A stretch of DNA of 64,000 nucleotides from Pararheinheimera marina (lineage in GTDB: Bacteria > Pseudomonadota > Gammaproteobacteria > Enterobacterales > Alteromonadaceae). The position numbers and the translations under genes were made by a program. Positions within the stretch are counted from its first letter, which is position 1. Every line of letters begins with the position of its first letter. A model generated the notes under the pieces. The model was not told the DNA's origin. It saw only the letters and a list, made by a program, of their open reading frames with translations, and did not search any database. The DNA is taken from positions 88,299 to 152,298 of the forward strand of contig NZ_JBHSGB010000009.1 in assembly GCF_042654345.1 (NCBI RefSeq), read 5' to 3'. Below are positions 25,149-34,538 of this stretch, in pieces.

Positions 25149-27644
25149 CTGCTGGCGCTTCTGACGTTGCTGTTCTGCAAGGCTTGGCGCCACATTATAG
25201 CGAGTCAGCACTTCGTCACTGATATCCTGCACTTCCCCAATACCGACCACGCTCCACAGCTCCTCTTCCAGTACTTTGGCTTTGTGAATGGCATAGGTGC
25301 TGACATAGCCCAGCTCTTTGGCAATATGCTCAGTGTCGGGCCGGCCTGTGCGTGACAGGAAAATCCGGTACGCAAATAACAGCCCTTGTTGCAGGCTTTC
25401 GTCGACAAAATTCTTGCGCTGATTTGCTGTTGGCAGGTCAAAATCAAATTCAACTTGCAGGCTTTGCTCTGTTTTGTCGTGTTCCGGAATGTAGCGTAAA
25501 TATACTTCGTAGCGGAACGGCAGCTCTTGCCGCTTCATTTTCTTCAGCTGGTTAGCAAATTGCAGATTGGTCGCGTTATTTTTTAGCAGCGGCTGCAGAT
25601 TCAGCTCGCCGTCGACCAGGCTGAAGCGTTGTAACAACCTGTGCAAGGAGCTAGGGCTGGCACCTTGGGCCACCACGTCCATATGGTAGCGAATACCCTG
25701 GCGGTGAATGTAAAACACAAAGCAGTTCAGTGCTTTAAGATACATGTTGCGCAAGGCGGGTCCCAAGCCGGGGAATTTAGGTGCTTCTTCTGCCAGGGTC
25801 AGCTTGCTGCGGTTATTGGCAATCAGTTGCTGGAAGAATTGTTTGCCTTGATGATCATTGTTCTTATCGATAATTCGCAGGTTCATGATCAGTTTGTTTT
25901 TACTGACGGCCATCACTTCGTAGGGTAATTCCAACAGCTTATGTTTGGTGGTGATTTTCTGCATCTGAGGCAAGGTAATTTGCACCTGGTCACCGCGCTC
26001 AAAATCGACTGGTTCGGTGCATTCAACTTGCAGCCCTTTGCTGGAGAAATCGCGGGTAAAACCGCGGACGTCCGCCATTTCACCGTCGCCAACCAACACT
26101 TCAGTCCGATACAGAAAACGGCTTTCCGAGCGCAGGTTGACGTAATGCACTGCGGCCGCCTCAATGGCGGGCAAGCTATCGAGCTTGGCATGGCCAAAAA
26201 TTTTCAGCTGATTCAGCAAGCTCTGATCCAGTTGTGTGCGCTGGTACAGGGCAGTGCTCTCTGTGGTGTTAAGTTCAGTCAGGCTGGCAACATAACGCAG
26301 GTCTTTTATAAAGTTAAGGATCAACGGACCTGGGGGTTGATTCAGTTTTTGAATTTCCTGGCTGGCGCTGTTAGGCAGCGAGAGCAGGCTATGCGCATGA
26401 GCCGGATTGGTGCGGGTGACATGCAAATTAAACACCCGCCAGCTGGGTTTTTGTGCACCAAAACCAATAAAGACCTGACGTAATGCAGCTGACTGCGCCA
26501 GTTCATCTGCGGTGGCCGAGTAAAAAAACAGCCGGCCTTTCGCGGCATGGGTAAAGGTATACAGGATGCAGCTTTGGTTGGCACTGGACAAACACTGCTT
26601 CAGCCGGCGGGCAGATAATAATTGCGACAATACGTTCTGGCGCTGCTCATCCTGAAAATAATGCAGTACGGATCTGTTGTTTTCTGTGGTTAACGCACAG
26701 AGTGGGGTGGCTTTGCCCTCATTCACCGCAAGGAACACTGGCAATGTGGTCATGCGTGGCAGGAAAAACTGCTCGTAGCCTTTGACGTAGACCGCTTCGT
26801 AGGTGTTGTCGAGGTTTACCTTGTAGCGGCGTTTGTTGCCGTGAATAAAGTTTTGCAAGAAGTCAGTAAAACCACGCTCATGTACCAGCGGCAAACGCTT
26901 CAGTCGTAAATAAATACCTTTCTCCGCCGGCTCCTGTTCCACCACCTGATAAGGGATGCCTTCCGTCAGGCCAAGGGCAAACTCCTGCTCCAAACCACGG
27001 AAAAAAATAGCCACCTTTTGCCCCGGTGCAAAAGTCATCTCTTTGGCGAGTTTGATTTTGCAGCCCGACACCGACAAGTCGCTGGTGGTGGCCTGTAGCC
27101 GATCCTGGTTATCCAGAATAAGCTCAATATCAATGGAGAAGTTCATCCGCTCTTCGGAGCGGGTCTGATACTCGGCGAATTTAATTAGCTGAATGGTTTT
27201 GTGTTGTTCCGCTTGGGCGTCTTCTTCTTCCTGGGCTGCAACCAACGGAGAAACGGACGGCATCAGTTTACGTTGAGCCTGCTCTTGCTGATAGCGGACT
27301 CTGTGGTTGTTGCTGGTATTGCTGACGTCTTCGAAGACACCCACGGTATAGCGGCTGTATTGCTTGACCCCTTTCTCAAAGGTGCGGATGGCTACATCAT
27401 CCATGTAATGGGTTTGGCCGTTGTGTTCGTAGGGACGAACTTCGCCATCCACCCGGCCACGTAAATCAATATAATAGGAGCAGGGCTGACCTAAACGTTT
27501 CAGCTCCATCTTGATAAGAAATTGTTTGGACTTAGGCAGATCTTCGGTCAATAGCTTAAACACCTGATCAAAGTCAGGTGTGTTCAGCAGGGGCTTCAAG
27601 CGCTCTATCACCCCTATATGTTCAGCTAAATCGGACGTTGTCAT
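25119..27644 (-). CDS. Large protein with two PilZ domains
   Basis: About 841 residues. Two PilZ c-di-GMP-binding signatures are present: RSEER at residue 162 with DLSVSG about 25 residues later, and RSESR near residue 505 with DFSSKG. Both therefore keep RxxxR and D/NxSxxG. The intervening and C-terminal regions have no motif I recognise; a PilZ-like fold may recur near GNKRRYKVNL. There is no signal peptide or clear membrane segment, so it is probably cytoplasmic. The ATG at 27644 is a cautious choice; in-frame starts at 27737 and 27821 would lengthen it, the latter into radA. Role: probably c-di-GMP response, inferred only. Confidence 0.75.
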   Translation of the reverse strand: MTTSDLAEHIGVIERLKPLLNTPDFDQVFKLLTEDLPKSKQFLIKMELKRLGQPCSYYIDLRGRVDGEVRPYEHNGQTHYMDDVAIRTFEKGVKQYSRYTVGVFEDVSNTSNNHRVRYQQEQAQRKLMPSVSPLVAAQEEEDAQAEQHKTIQLIKFAEYQTRSEERMNFSIDIELILDNQDRLQATTSDLSVSGCKIKLAKEMTFAPGQKVAIFFRGLEQEFALGLTEGIPYQVVEQEPAEKGIYLRLKRLPLVHERGFTDFLQNFIHGNKRRYKVNLDNTYEAVYVKGYEQFFLPRMTTLPVFLAVNEGKATPLCALTTENNRSVLHYFQDEQRQNVLSQLLSARRLKQCLSSANQSCILYTFTHAAKGRLFFYSATADELAQSAALRQVFIGFGAQKPSWRVFNLHVTRTNPAHAHSLLSLPNSASQEIQKLNQPPGPLILNFIKDLRYVASLTELNTTESTALYQRTQLDQSLLNQLKIFGHAKLDSLPAIEAAAVHYVNLRSESRFLYRTEVLVGDGEMADVRGFTRDFSSKGLQVECTEPVDFERGDQVQITLPQMQKITTKHKLLELPYEVMAVSKNKLIMNLRIIDKNNDHQGKQFFQQLIANNRSKLTLAEEAPKFPGLGPALRNMYLKALNCFVFYIHRQGIRYHMDVVAQGASPSSLHRLLQRFSLVDGELNLQPLLKNNATNLQFANQLKKMKRQELPFRYEVYLRYIPEHDKTEQSLQVEFDFDLPTANQRKNFVDESLQQGLLFAYRIFLSRTGRPDTEHIAKELGYVSTYAIHKAKVLEEELWSVVGIGEVQDISDEVLTRYNVAPSLAEQQRQKRQQLLHTKPVRE

Positions 27645-27752
27645 CTGTGCTGTGATCCGTAGGTCGACTGCCACTTCGTCAATAAAGTGTTGTACATTAT
27701 GAATATTAAAGCTGAAAAGCAATAATCGTGCCTTCATAGAAAAGAGAGAAAA

Positions 27753-29111
27753 ATGGCGAAAACAAAAACCGCCTATGTTTGTAACGACTGTGGTGCTGAT
27801 TTTGTCCGATGGCAGGGACAATGTACCGAATGTGGCGCCTGGAATACCATCAGTGAAGTCCGCTTAGCCAGTCAAGCCAAATCGGCTCGTTTTGATGGGT
27901 ATGCCGGTGCTACTGCCGCTAAAGTGATGCGTCTGGATCAGGTGGATCTGCAGGAAGTACCACGTTTCAGTTCTGGCTTTGCAGAATTTGATCGGGTTCT
28001 GGGCGGCGGTATAGTGCTCGGCTCCGCCATCCTGATTGGTGGCAGCCCTGGTGCGGGCAAAAGTACCTTGTTGCTGCAAATTATGTGTGGCCTGGCTCAA
28101 TCGGGTAAAGCGCTCTATGTTACTGGTGAAGAGTCATTGCAGCAGGTGGCTATGCGGGCGCACCGGCTCGGGTTACCCACTCAGCAGCTGCTGATGCTGG
28201 CAGAGACCAGTGTCGAAACCATCTGTCAGCTGGCACAGCAGGAAAAACCACGCATTATGGTGATTGACTCCATCCAGGTGATGCAGATGGCTGACATTCA
28301 GTCAGCGCCCGGTTCTGTGTCGCAAGTGCGTGAGAGTGCTGCCTACCTGACCCGTTTTGCCAAGCAGCACAACATAGCCGTCATTATGGTAGGTCATGTC
28401 ACCAAAGATGGTTCACTGGCTGGCCCTAAGGTGCTGGAACACTGTATTGACTGCTCTGTGCTGCTGGATGGCGATTCGGATAACAGGTACCGGACCCTGC
28501 GCAGCCATAAAAACCGTTTTGGTGCAGTCAATGAGCTTGGCGTCTTTGCCATGACAGGCCAGGGTATGAAGGAAGTGAAAAACCCTTCGGCTATTTTTTT
28601 AAGCCGTGGCAAGGAAGACTCGCCCGGTTCAATTGTGATGGTGCTATGGGAAGGTACCCGGCCTTTGTTAGTAGAAATTCAGGGGCTGGTGGATTATTCG
28701 CCATTGAACAACCCACGCCGTGTCACCTTAGGCATGGAGCAAAACCGTATTTCGATGCTGCTTGCCGTGATGCACCGCCATGCCGGCATTCAGATGGCAG
28801 ACCAGGATGTGTTTGTGAACGTGGTCGGGGGCGTACGGGTCAATGAAACAGGTGCCGATTTAGCCACCTTATTGGCTTTGGTCTCCAGCTTTAAAAACAA
28901 AGCTTTGCCGAATGAACTGGTGGTGTTTGGTGAAGTGGGGTTATCTGGTGAAATTCGCCCGGTGCCCAGTGGCCAGGAAAGGTTAAAAGAAGCCGCCAAA
29001 CACGGCTTTAAGCGCGCGATAGTGCCGCTGGCGAATGCGCCAAAAGAACCTATTGCTGGCATGACAGTGGTTGGGGTGACGAAACTGGCCGAAGCCTTGG
29101 ATGCTGTGTAA
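27753..29111 (+). CDS. radA: DNA repair protein RadA
   Basis: RecA-like ATPase that drives branch migration in recombination. Order of domains: zinc finger CNDCGADFVRWQGQCTECGAW (residues 9-29), Walker A GGSPGAGKST, Walker B IMVIDSIQ, the RadA-specific KNRFG motif (SHKNRFGAVNELGVFAM), and a Lon-like C-terminal domain (DVFVNVVGGVRV, GEVGLSGEIRPV). Length 452 aa is normal. Divergent from the PilZ gene. Confidence 0.97.
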   Translation: MAKTKTAYVCNDCGADFVRWQGQCTECGAWNTISEVRLASQAKSARFDGYAGATAAKVMRLDQVDLQEVPRFSSGFAEFDRVLGGGIVLGSAILIGGSPGAGKSTLLLQIMCGLAQSGKALYVTGEESLQQVAMRAHRLGLPTQQLLMLAETSVETICQLAQQEKPRIMVIDSIQVMQMADIQSAPGSVSQVRESAAYLTRFAKQHNIAVIMVGHVTKDGSLAGPKVLEHCIDCSVLLDGDSDNRYRTLRSHKNRFGAVNELGVFAMTGQGMKEVKNPSAIFLSRGKEDSPGSIVMVLWEGTRPLLVEIQGLVDYSPLNNPRRVTLGMEQNRISMLLAVMHRHAGIQMADQDVFVNVVGGVRVNETGADLATLLALVSSFKNKALPNELVVFGEVGLSGEIRPVPSGQERLKEAAKHGFKRAIVPLANAPKEPIAGMTVVGVTKLAEALDAV

Positions 29112-29127
29112 AGGGTATCCAATCAGC

Positions 29128-29163
29128 AATAAAAAAAGGTGAGCACTGCTCACCTTTTTTATT
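29128..29163. terminator. Bidirectional terminator between radA and bamD
   Basis: A-rich arm then GGTGAGC, loop ACT, GCTCACC and six T. A tracts on the other side let it serve both converging genes. Confidence 0.85.
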
Positions 29164-29174
29164 CAGTTCTATGC

Positions 29175-29930
29175 TCAGAAATCAGCACTGTCAGGGAAAT
29201 TCAACTTCAGCACTGCTTTGGCGTCGTCCCGCAGTTTGGTCAGGCCAAGCTCATCGTAACTTTCAACCATCAAACGTAATGCTTGTTCTACTTGCGGTGA
29301 ATCACGGTAATACTCCACTACGTATTTGGCACGGTTGGCAGCAGCCAGGTGTGCACCGCGGCGGGTATAGTAGTCGGCAATGATCAACTCATGCCGGACT
29401 AACTTTTCTTTAATGCTCTGCATCCGCAACTTGGCGTCCTGAGCGTATTTGCTGGTCGGGTAGGTGCTGACCAGAATTTTTAAGTCATCAAAAGCCTGAC
29501 GGGTGCTGGCCATATCACGGTCGGCTCTGTCGATACCGACAAACTCGTGGAATGAATTTTCATCTGCTTTTAAGTTGCTCAGACCGCGCATGTAGTAGAC
29601 GTAATCCAGATCCGGGTGATTAGGATTCAGCCGGATAAAACGGTCGATGCTGGCCAGTGCCTGTTTGGTATCGCCAGTCTGGTAATAGGCATAAATTAAA
29701 TCCAGTTGTACCTGGCGTGATAAAGGCCCGAACGGATAACGGCCTTCCATTGCTTTAAGTAATTCAATGGCCCGGCTATACAAACCAGAGTCCAGCACGT
29801 TTTTTGCTTCGTCATAAAGTTGCTGGGCGCTTTGGTTGGTATTGACCAGTTGCTCGTCAGGAGCCTTAGTTCCGGCGCAGGACGCCAGTGTCAGAGCCAT
29901 GAAGATGGCCGCAAAAAAATTCAGTTTCAT
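29175..29930 (-). CDS. bamD: Outer-membrane assembly lipoprotein BamD
   Basis: Essential lipoprotein of the BAM complex that folds outer-membrane beta-barrels. The N-terminus is a lipoprotein signal (LTLASCAGTK, lipobox Cys near residue 18). Residues about 35-240 are TPR-type repeats: AQQLYDEAKNVLDSGLYSRAIELL, then VQLDLIYAYYQTGDTKQAL, then YAQDAKLRMQSIKEKL and VVEYYRDSPQVEQALRLMVESY. I take the ATG at 29930, with GGA about seven bases upstream, over an in-frame GTG at 29942. It is divergent from rluD, as in E. coli. Confidence 0.95.
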   Translation of the reverse strand: MKLNFFAAIFMALTLASCAGTKAPDEQLVNTNQSAQQLYDEAKNVLDSGLYSRAIELLKAMEGRYPFGPLSRQVQLDLIYAYYQTGDTKQALASIDRFIRLNPNHPDLDYVYYMRGLSNLKADENSFHEFVGIDRADRDMASTRQAFDDLKILVSTYPTSKYAQDAKLRMQSIKEKLVRHELIIADYYTRRGAHLAAANRAKYVVEYYRDSPQVEQALRLMVESYDELGLTKLRDDAKAVLKLNFPDSADF

Positions 29931-30058
29931 TGAAAAATCCACTACTACTTTGAGCCTGTTGGCTATTTAGTCCGACGTAAAACCGTTAAACTAGAGCCTT
30001 TGACGGCCTGATTCTAACTCAGACAGCCGAGTGTGCCCACAGGATAACTGGTTCCGAC

Positions 30059-31033
30059 ATGACAAAACAGCTAAAACTCGCAGAAATTGTTCCCGATCAT
30101 TTATTTGGCAAGCGCTTAGATCAGGTGCTGGCCGAAATGTTCCCGGATTATTCGCGATCCAGAATAAAAGACTGGATCCTGGCGGATTGGGTTCAGGTAA
30201 ATGGCCGGGTCTGCAATACCCCAAGAGAAAAACTAATGGGGGGCGAGGCAATTCAGATTGACGCCCAGTTACCGGATGACGAACGTTTCGAAGCCGAAGC
30301 GATAGATCTGACTATCGTCTATGAAGACGAGCATATTCTGGTGATCAATAAACCAGCCGGTTTAGTGGTGCACCCAGGTGCCGGTAACCCGGAAGGTACA
30401 CTGCTTAACGCTTTATTGCACCATTGCCCGACTATTGCCGAAGTGCCGCGTGCTGGCATTGTTCACCGTCTGGATAAAGACACCACAGGTTTGATGGTGG
30501 TGGCGAAAACCATTCCGGCGCAGGTGCATTTAGTGGATGCGATGCAGAACCGCGAAATTACCCGTGAATATGAAGCCATTTGCCACGGCATTATGACTGC
30601 GGGCGGCACTGTCGACGAGCCCATTGGCCGTCACCCGACCAAACGGACGCATATGGCGGTGACTACGTCAGGTCGCCCGGCGGTAACTCACTACCGGGTG
30701 ATGGAAAAATTCCGTGCTCATACCCGTCTGCGTTTGCGGCTGGAAACCGGCCGTACCCACCAGATTCGTGTGCATATGACCTACATCAACCACCCGTTGG
30801 TCGGTGATCCTGTTTATGCAGGGCGCCCGCGTCCGCCACGTAAGGCCAGTGAGGAGTTACTGGGTATTTTCCGCAGCTTTAAACGTCAGGCGCTGCATGC
30901 AGCCATGCTGCGCTTGGCCCACCCTATTACCAGTGAAATAATGGAATGGCACGCGCCTATACCAGACGACATGGTACAACTGACCTTGGCTCTGCGTGCT
31001 GATACGGAAGAACACGGTCTGGACTTTGCCTGA
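30059..31033 (+). CDS. rluD: 23S rRNA pseudouridine(1911/1915/1917) synthase
   Basis: Makes the three pseudouridines of helix 69 in 23S rRNA. An N-terminal S4 domain (KRLDQVLAEMFPDYSRSRIKDWI) precedes the RsuA/RluD catalytic core with the signature HRLDKDTTGLMVVAK, whose Asp is the nucleophile, and the RTHQIRVHM motif. Length 324 aa fits. Divergent from bamD, and its stop overlaps the pgeF start by one base, the conserved bamD/rluD-pgeF order. Confidence 0.96.
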   Translation: MTKQLKLAEIVPDHLFGKRLDQVLAEMFPDYSRSRIKDWILADWVQVNGRVCNTPREKLMGGEAIQIDAQLPDDERFEAEAIDLTIVYEDEHILVINKPAGLVVHPGAGNPEGTLLNALLHHCPTIAEVPRAGIVHRLDKDTTGLMVVAKTIPAQVHLVDAMQNREITREYEAICHGIMTAGGTVDEPIGRHPTKRTHMAVTTSGRPAVTHYRVMEKFRAHTRLRLRLETGRTHQIRVHMTYINHPLVGDPVYAGRPRPPRKASEELLGIFRSFKRQALHAAMLRLAHPITSEIMEWHAPIPDDMVQLTLALRADTEEHGLDFA

Positions 31034-31779
31034 TGACAGCGTTGCTGCTTAAGGCGGACTGGCCGGCTCCCGCTGGTATCCATACCGCCGTCAGCACCCG
31101 ATTAGGCGGAGTGTCTGCTGCGCCTTATGCCAGTCTGAATCTGGGCAGCCATGTGGCGGATCAGCCCGCCTGCGTGATGCAGAACCGTGAGCGGTTCAGG
31201 CAATTGGCTGCTTTGCCAGCCGAGCCTTGCTGGTTAAACCAGACTCACAGTACGCTCTGTGTCGATATTGAAACGACGGACTTCAGTGCAAGTCCGCCGA
31301 ACGCCGATGCCGCCTTTACCCGTATACCTGGCCAGGTAGCGACTGTGCTGACCGCCGATTGCTTGCCTGTGCTGTTTTGTAATAGCGCCGGTACGGCAGT
31401 GGCGGCTGCTCATGCGGGTTGGCGCGGGCTTTGTGACGGTGTGCTGGAACAGACATTGGCTCGGTTTTCGCCGAATGATGAGTTACTTGTCTGGTTAGGG
31501 CCCGCTATAGGCCCAAGCGCCTTTGAAGTGGGTGATGACGTGCGTACCGCTTTTATCGCCAGGCAAAGTGCCGCCGAGCACGCCTTTATCGCTGTGGCCG
31601 GTAAGCCTGGTAAGTGGCTGGCCGACTTATACCTGCTGGCCCGTTTGCGCCTGCAAGCGACAGGAGTCAGTCAGATCTACGGTGGTGGACTTTGTACCTA
31701 CACAGATCAGCGCCGGTTTTATTCCTATCGACGGGACGGCCAGACTGGCCGGATGGCCTCTTGTATCTGGCTGGACTGA
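31033..31779 (+). CDS. pgeF: Peptidoglycan editing factor (YfiH/PgeF)
   Basis: Zinc laccase-like fold enzyme. In E. coli it keeps peptidoglycan faithful by removing L-Ser misincorporated by MurC. The family's metal-site residues are visible in LNQTHS, TADCLPVLF and AAAHAGWRGLCDGV, and the C-terminus has GGGLCTYTDQRRFYSYRRDGQTGRMA. Length 248 aa is normal. It is translationally coupled to rluD (ATGA overlap). clpB follows, as in several gammaproteobacteria. Confidence 0.92.
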   Translation: MTALLLKADWPAPAGIHTAVSTRLGGVSAAPYASLNLGSHVADQPACVMQNRERFRQLAALPAEPCWLNQTHSTLCVDIETTDFSASPPNADAAFTRIPGQVATVLTADCLPVLFCNSAGTAVAAAHAGWRGLCDGVLEQTLARFSPNDELLVWLGPAIGPSAFEVGDDVRTAFIARQSAAEHAFIAVAGKPGKWLADLYLLARLRLQATGVSQIYGGGLCTYTDQRRFYSYRRDGQTGRMASCIWLD

Positions 31780-31806
31780 TCTAAGTCAAATTTTTGACGT
31801 TTTCTG

Positions 31807-31835
31807 CTTGAAAAAACAACGGTCAGGCGCAATCT
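31807..31835 (+). promoter_or_regulatory. Sigma-32-like heat-shock promoter of clpB
   Basis: CTTGAA at 31807 and CGCAATCT at 31828 with a 15-base spacer; the latter matches the sigma-32 -10 form CCCCATNT at 6 of 8 positions. It lies 38 bases before the clpB start. Confidence 0.55.
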
Positions 31836-31872
31836 TAGCAATCAACAGCAAAATTGATTTGCGGAGATGTTT

Positions 31873-34458
31873 ATGAGACTTGACCGTTTTACCAGTAAAT
31901 TCCAATTGGCGATCGCTGATGCTCAGTCTCTGGCACTGGGGCGCGACCACGCTTATATCGAACCTGTGCATCTGATGTACGCCTTGCTGAATCAGGAAGG
32001 CAGTTCAGTGAAAGACCTGTTTAGCAAAATAGGCACTAATCCCCACGAATTACGTTCCAAGCTGACGCAGGCGTTGGAGCGGCTGCCCAAAGTGGAAGGT
32101 GGCGACACGGCGGTGCAATTATCTGCGGCCAGCGGCCAGTTATTGAACCTGTCGGATAAATACGCGCAAAAACGCAAAGACCAATACATTTCCAGCGAGC
32201 TGTTTGTGCTGGCGGCGACCGAAGATAAATCGGAGCTTGGCACTATTTTACGTCTGCTCGGGGTTGAAAAAACCACAGTGGAAAAAGCCATTGACGAGCT
32301 ACGCGCAGGTCAGAAGGTGGATGACCCGAATGCAGAGGACAGCCGCCAGGCGCTTTCTAAATACACCATTGATCTGACCGAACGCGCAGAAGCAGGCAAG
32401 CTGGACCCGGTGATTGGCCGGGATGAAGAAATTCGCCGTTGTATTCAGGTGCTGCAGCGCCGCACTAAAAATAACCCTGTCCTGATAGGTGAACCTGGTG
32501 TTGGTAAAACCGCCATTGTCGAAGGGCTGGCGTTGCGGATTATCAACAAAGAAGTGCCAGAAGGCTTAAAAGACAAACGCGTGTTGTCGCTTGATATGGG
32601 CGCTCTGCTGGCGGGCGCCAAATACCGCGGTGAATTTGAAGAGCGTTTAAAAGCCGTACTGAATGAGTTGGCCAAAGAAGAAGGCCGGGTCATTCTGTTT
32701 ATTGATGAAATTCATACCATGGTCGGTGCCGGCAAAGCGGATGGTGCTATGGACGCCGGCAATATGCTCAAACCGGCCCTGGCGCGTGGCGAATTGCATT
32801 GCCTGGGCGCAACCACACTGGATGAATACCGCAAGTACATTGAAAAAGACGCGGCACTGGAGCGGCGTTTCCAGAAAGTGTTGGTGGATGAGCCTTCGGT
32901 GGAAGATACCATAGCCATTTTGCGCGGCTTGAAAGAACGCTATGAACTGCACCATGCGGTTGAAATTACCGACCCGGCTATTGTGGCAGCGGCAACCTTG
33001 TCACATCGTTATGTCAGTGACCGTCAGTTGCCGGACAAGGCCATTGATCTTATTGACGAAGCGGCCTCCAGTATCCGCATGCAGATGGATTCTAAACCAG
33101 AGGAGCTGGACCGGTTAGAGCGGCGCATTATTCAGTTAAAGCTGGAGGAAAATGCGCTGTCAAAAGAAACGGATGAAGGCTCGAAGAAACGCAAAGACAG
33201 CATTCTGGAGCAAATTCGCGAGCTGGACGCCAAGTATAACGAACTGGATGAAGTCTGGACCTCCGAAAAAGCCGCCTTGCAAGGAACGCAAAGCATTAAA
33301 GCGGACCTGGAACAGGCGCGGCTGGATATGGAAGTGGCGCGCCGTGCCGGTGACCTGAACCGGATGTCACAACTGAAATACGAACGTATTCCAACGCTGG
33401 AAAAGCGACTGGACTTAGCGTCGCAGGCTGAAATGCATGAAATGAAATTGCTGCGAAACAAAGTGACCGACACGGAAATTGCTGATGTGTTGTCTAAAGC
33501 CACCGGTATTCCGGTCAGCAAAATGCTGGAAGGTGAGCGCGATAAACTGCTGCGTATGGAGCAGGAACTGCAAAAACGGGTGGTTGGTCAGGCAGAAGCC
33601 GTCAGTGCCGTCTCGAACTCGATCCGTCGCTCGCGCGCCGGTCTGGCAGACCCGAATAAACCAATTGGCTCTTTCTTATTTTTGGGACCAACAGGGGTGG
33701 GTAAAACCGAGCTGACCAAAGCTTTAACCCAGTTTTTGTTTGATACCGAAGACGCGCTGGTGCGTATCGATATGTCGGAGTTTATGGAAAAACATGCGGT
33801 GTCTCGCCTGGTCGGCGCACCTCCAGGTTATGTCGGCTATGAAGAAGGTGGTTATCTGACCGAGGCGGTGCGTCGCAAGCCCTATTCAGTGGTGCTGCTG
33901 GACGAAGTGGAAAAGGCCCATCCGGATGTGTTTAACATTCTGTTGCAGGTGCTGGATGATGGTCGCTTAACGGACGGGCAGGGCCGTACGGTCGACTTTA
34001 AAAATACTGTGATCATTATGACGTCGAACCTGGGATCGGATCTTATTCAGGATCATTACCAGCAGCAGAGCTATGAAGAAATGAAAAGCATGTTGATGGA
34101 GGTGTTAAGCCGCCAGTTCAGGCCTGAGTTTCTAAACCGTCTGGATGAAACAGTGGTGTTTCACCCACTGGATAATGCCCATATTCGCCATATTGCGGCT
34201 ATTCAGCTGGAACGTTTGCGTAAGCGTCTGGCCGACCGTGATTTTGGCCTGGATGTGACAGATGCCGCACTGGATTTGCTGGCTGAAGCGGGTTTTGACG
34301 CCGTATTTGGCGCCCGACCACTGAAGCGGGCTATTCAGCAACATATTGAAAATCCATTGGCGCAAACCCTGTTGCGTGGCGAAATACCTGCCCGCTCAGT
34401 CATTAGGGTTGATGCTTCGGATGGAAAGTTCAGTATTCAGGCCGCCCGGGTGCAGTAA
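31873..34458 (+). CDS. clpB: ATP-dependent chaperone ClpB
   Basis: Hexameric disaggregase working with DnaK. Clp N domain at residues 1-145, first AAA+ module with Walker A GEPGVGKTAIVEG and Walker B VILFIDEIHTM, a coiled-coil middle domain (about residues 400-525, rich in Glu, Lys and Arg), and second AAA+ module with GPTGVGKTELTKAL and a D2-small C-terminus. The second ATG (31873, MRLDRFTSKFQ) is chosen because GGAG lies six bases upstream, whereas the ATG at 31867 touches the GGAG itself. About 861 aa, as usual. Confidence 0.97.
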   Translation: MRLDRFTSKFQLAIADAQSLALGRDHAYIEPVHLMYALLNQEGSSVKDLFSKIGTNPHELRSKLTQALERLPKVEGGDTAVQLSAASGQLLNLSDKYAQKRKDQYISSELFVLAATEDKSELGTILRLLGVEKTTVEKAIDELRAGQKVDDPNAEDSRQALSKYTIDLTERAEAGKLDPVIGRDEEIRRCIQVLQRRTKNNPVLIGEPGVGKTAIVEGLALRIINKEVPEGLKDKRVLSLDMGALLAGAKYRGEFEERLKAVLNELAKEEGRVILFIDEIHTMVGAGKADGAMDAGNMLKPALARGELHCLGATTLDEYRKYIEKDAALERRFQKVLVDEPSVEDTIAILRGLKERYELHHAVEITDPAIVAAATLSHRYVSDRQLPDKAIDLIDEAASSIRMQMDSKPEELDRLERRIIQLKLEENALSKETDEGSKKRKDSILEQIRELDAKYNELDEVWTSEKAALQGTQSIKADLEQARLDMEVARRAGDLNRMSQLKYERIPTLEKRLDLASQAEMHEMKLLRNKVTDTEIADVLSKATGIPVSKMLEGERDKLLRMEQELQKRVVGQAEAVSAVSNSIRRSRAGLADPNKPIGSFLFLGPTGVGKTELTKALTQFLFDTEDALVRIDMSEFMEKHAVSRLVGAPPGYVGYEEGGYLTEAVRRKPYSVVLLDEVEKAHPDVFNILLQVLDDGRLTDGQGRTVDFKNTVIIMTSNLGSDLIQDHYQQQSYEEMKSMLMEVLSRQFRPEFLNRLDETVVFHPLDNAHIRHIAAIQLERLRKRLADRDFGLDVTDAALDLLAEAGFDAVFGARPLKRAIQQHIENPLAQTLLRGEIPARSVIRVDASDGKFSIQAARVQ

Positions 34459-34493
34459 CAGCGTCGTAGTGCTGGATTGAGTTATCAGCAACA

Positions 34494-34528
34494 AAAAAGG
34501 CCCGCATTATTGCGGGCCTTTTGTATTT
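34494..34528. terminator. Bidirectional terminator between clpB and the Aer-like gene
   Basis: AAAAGGCCCGCA, loop TTAT, TGCGGGCCTTTT. Strong 12-bp stem with A and T runs on the two sides. Confidence 0.88.
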
Positions 34529-34538
34529 TTACAGTGGT

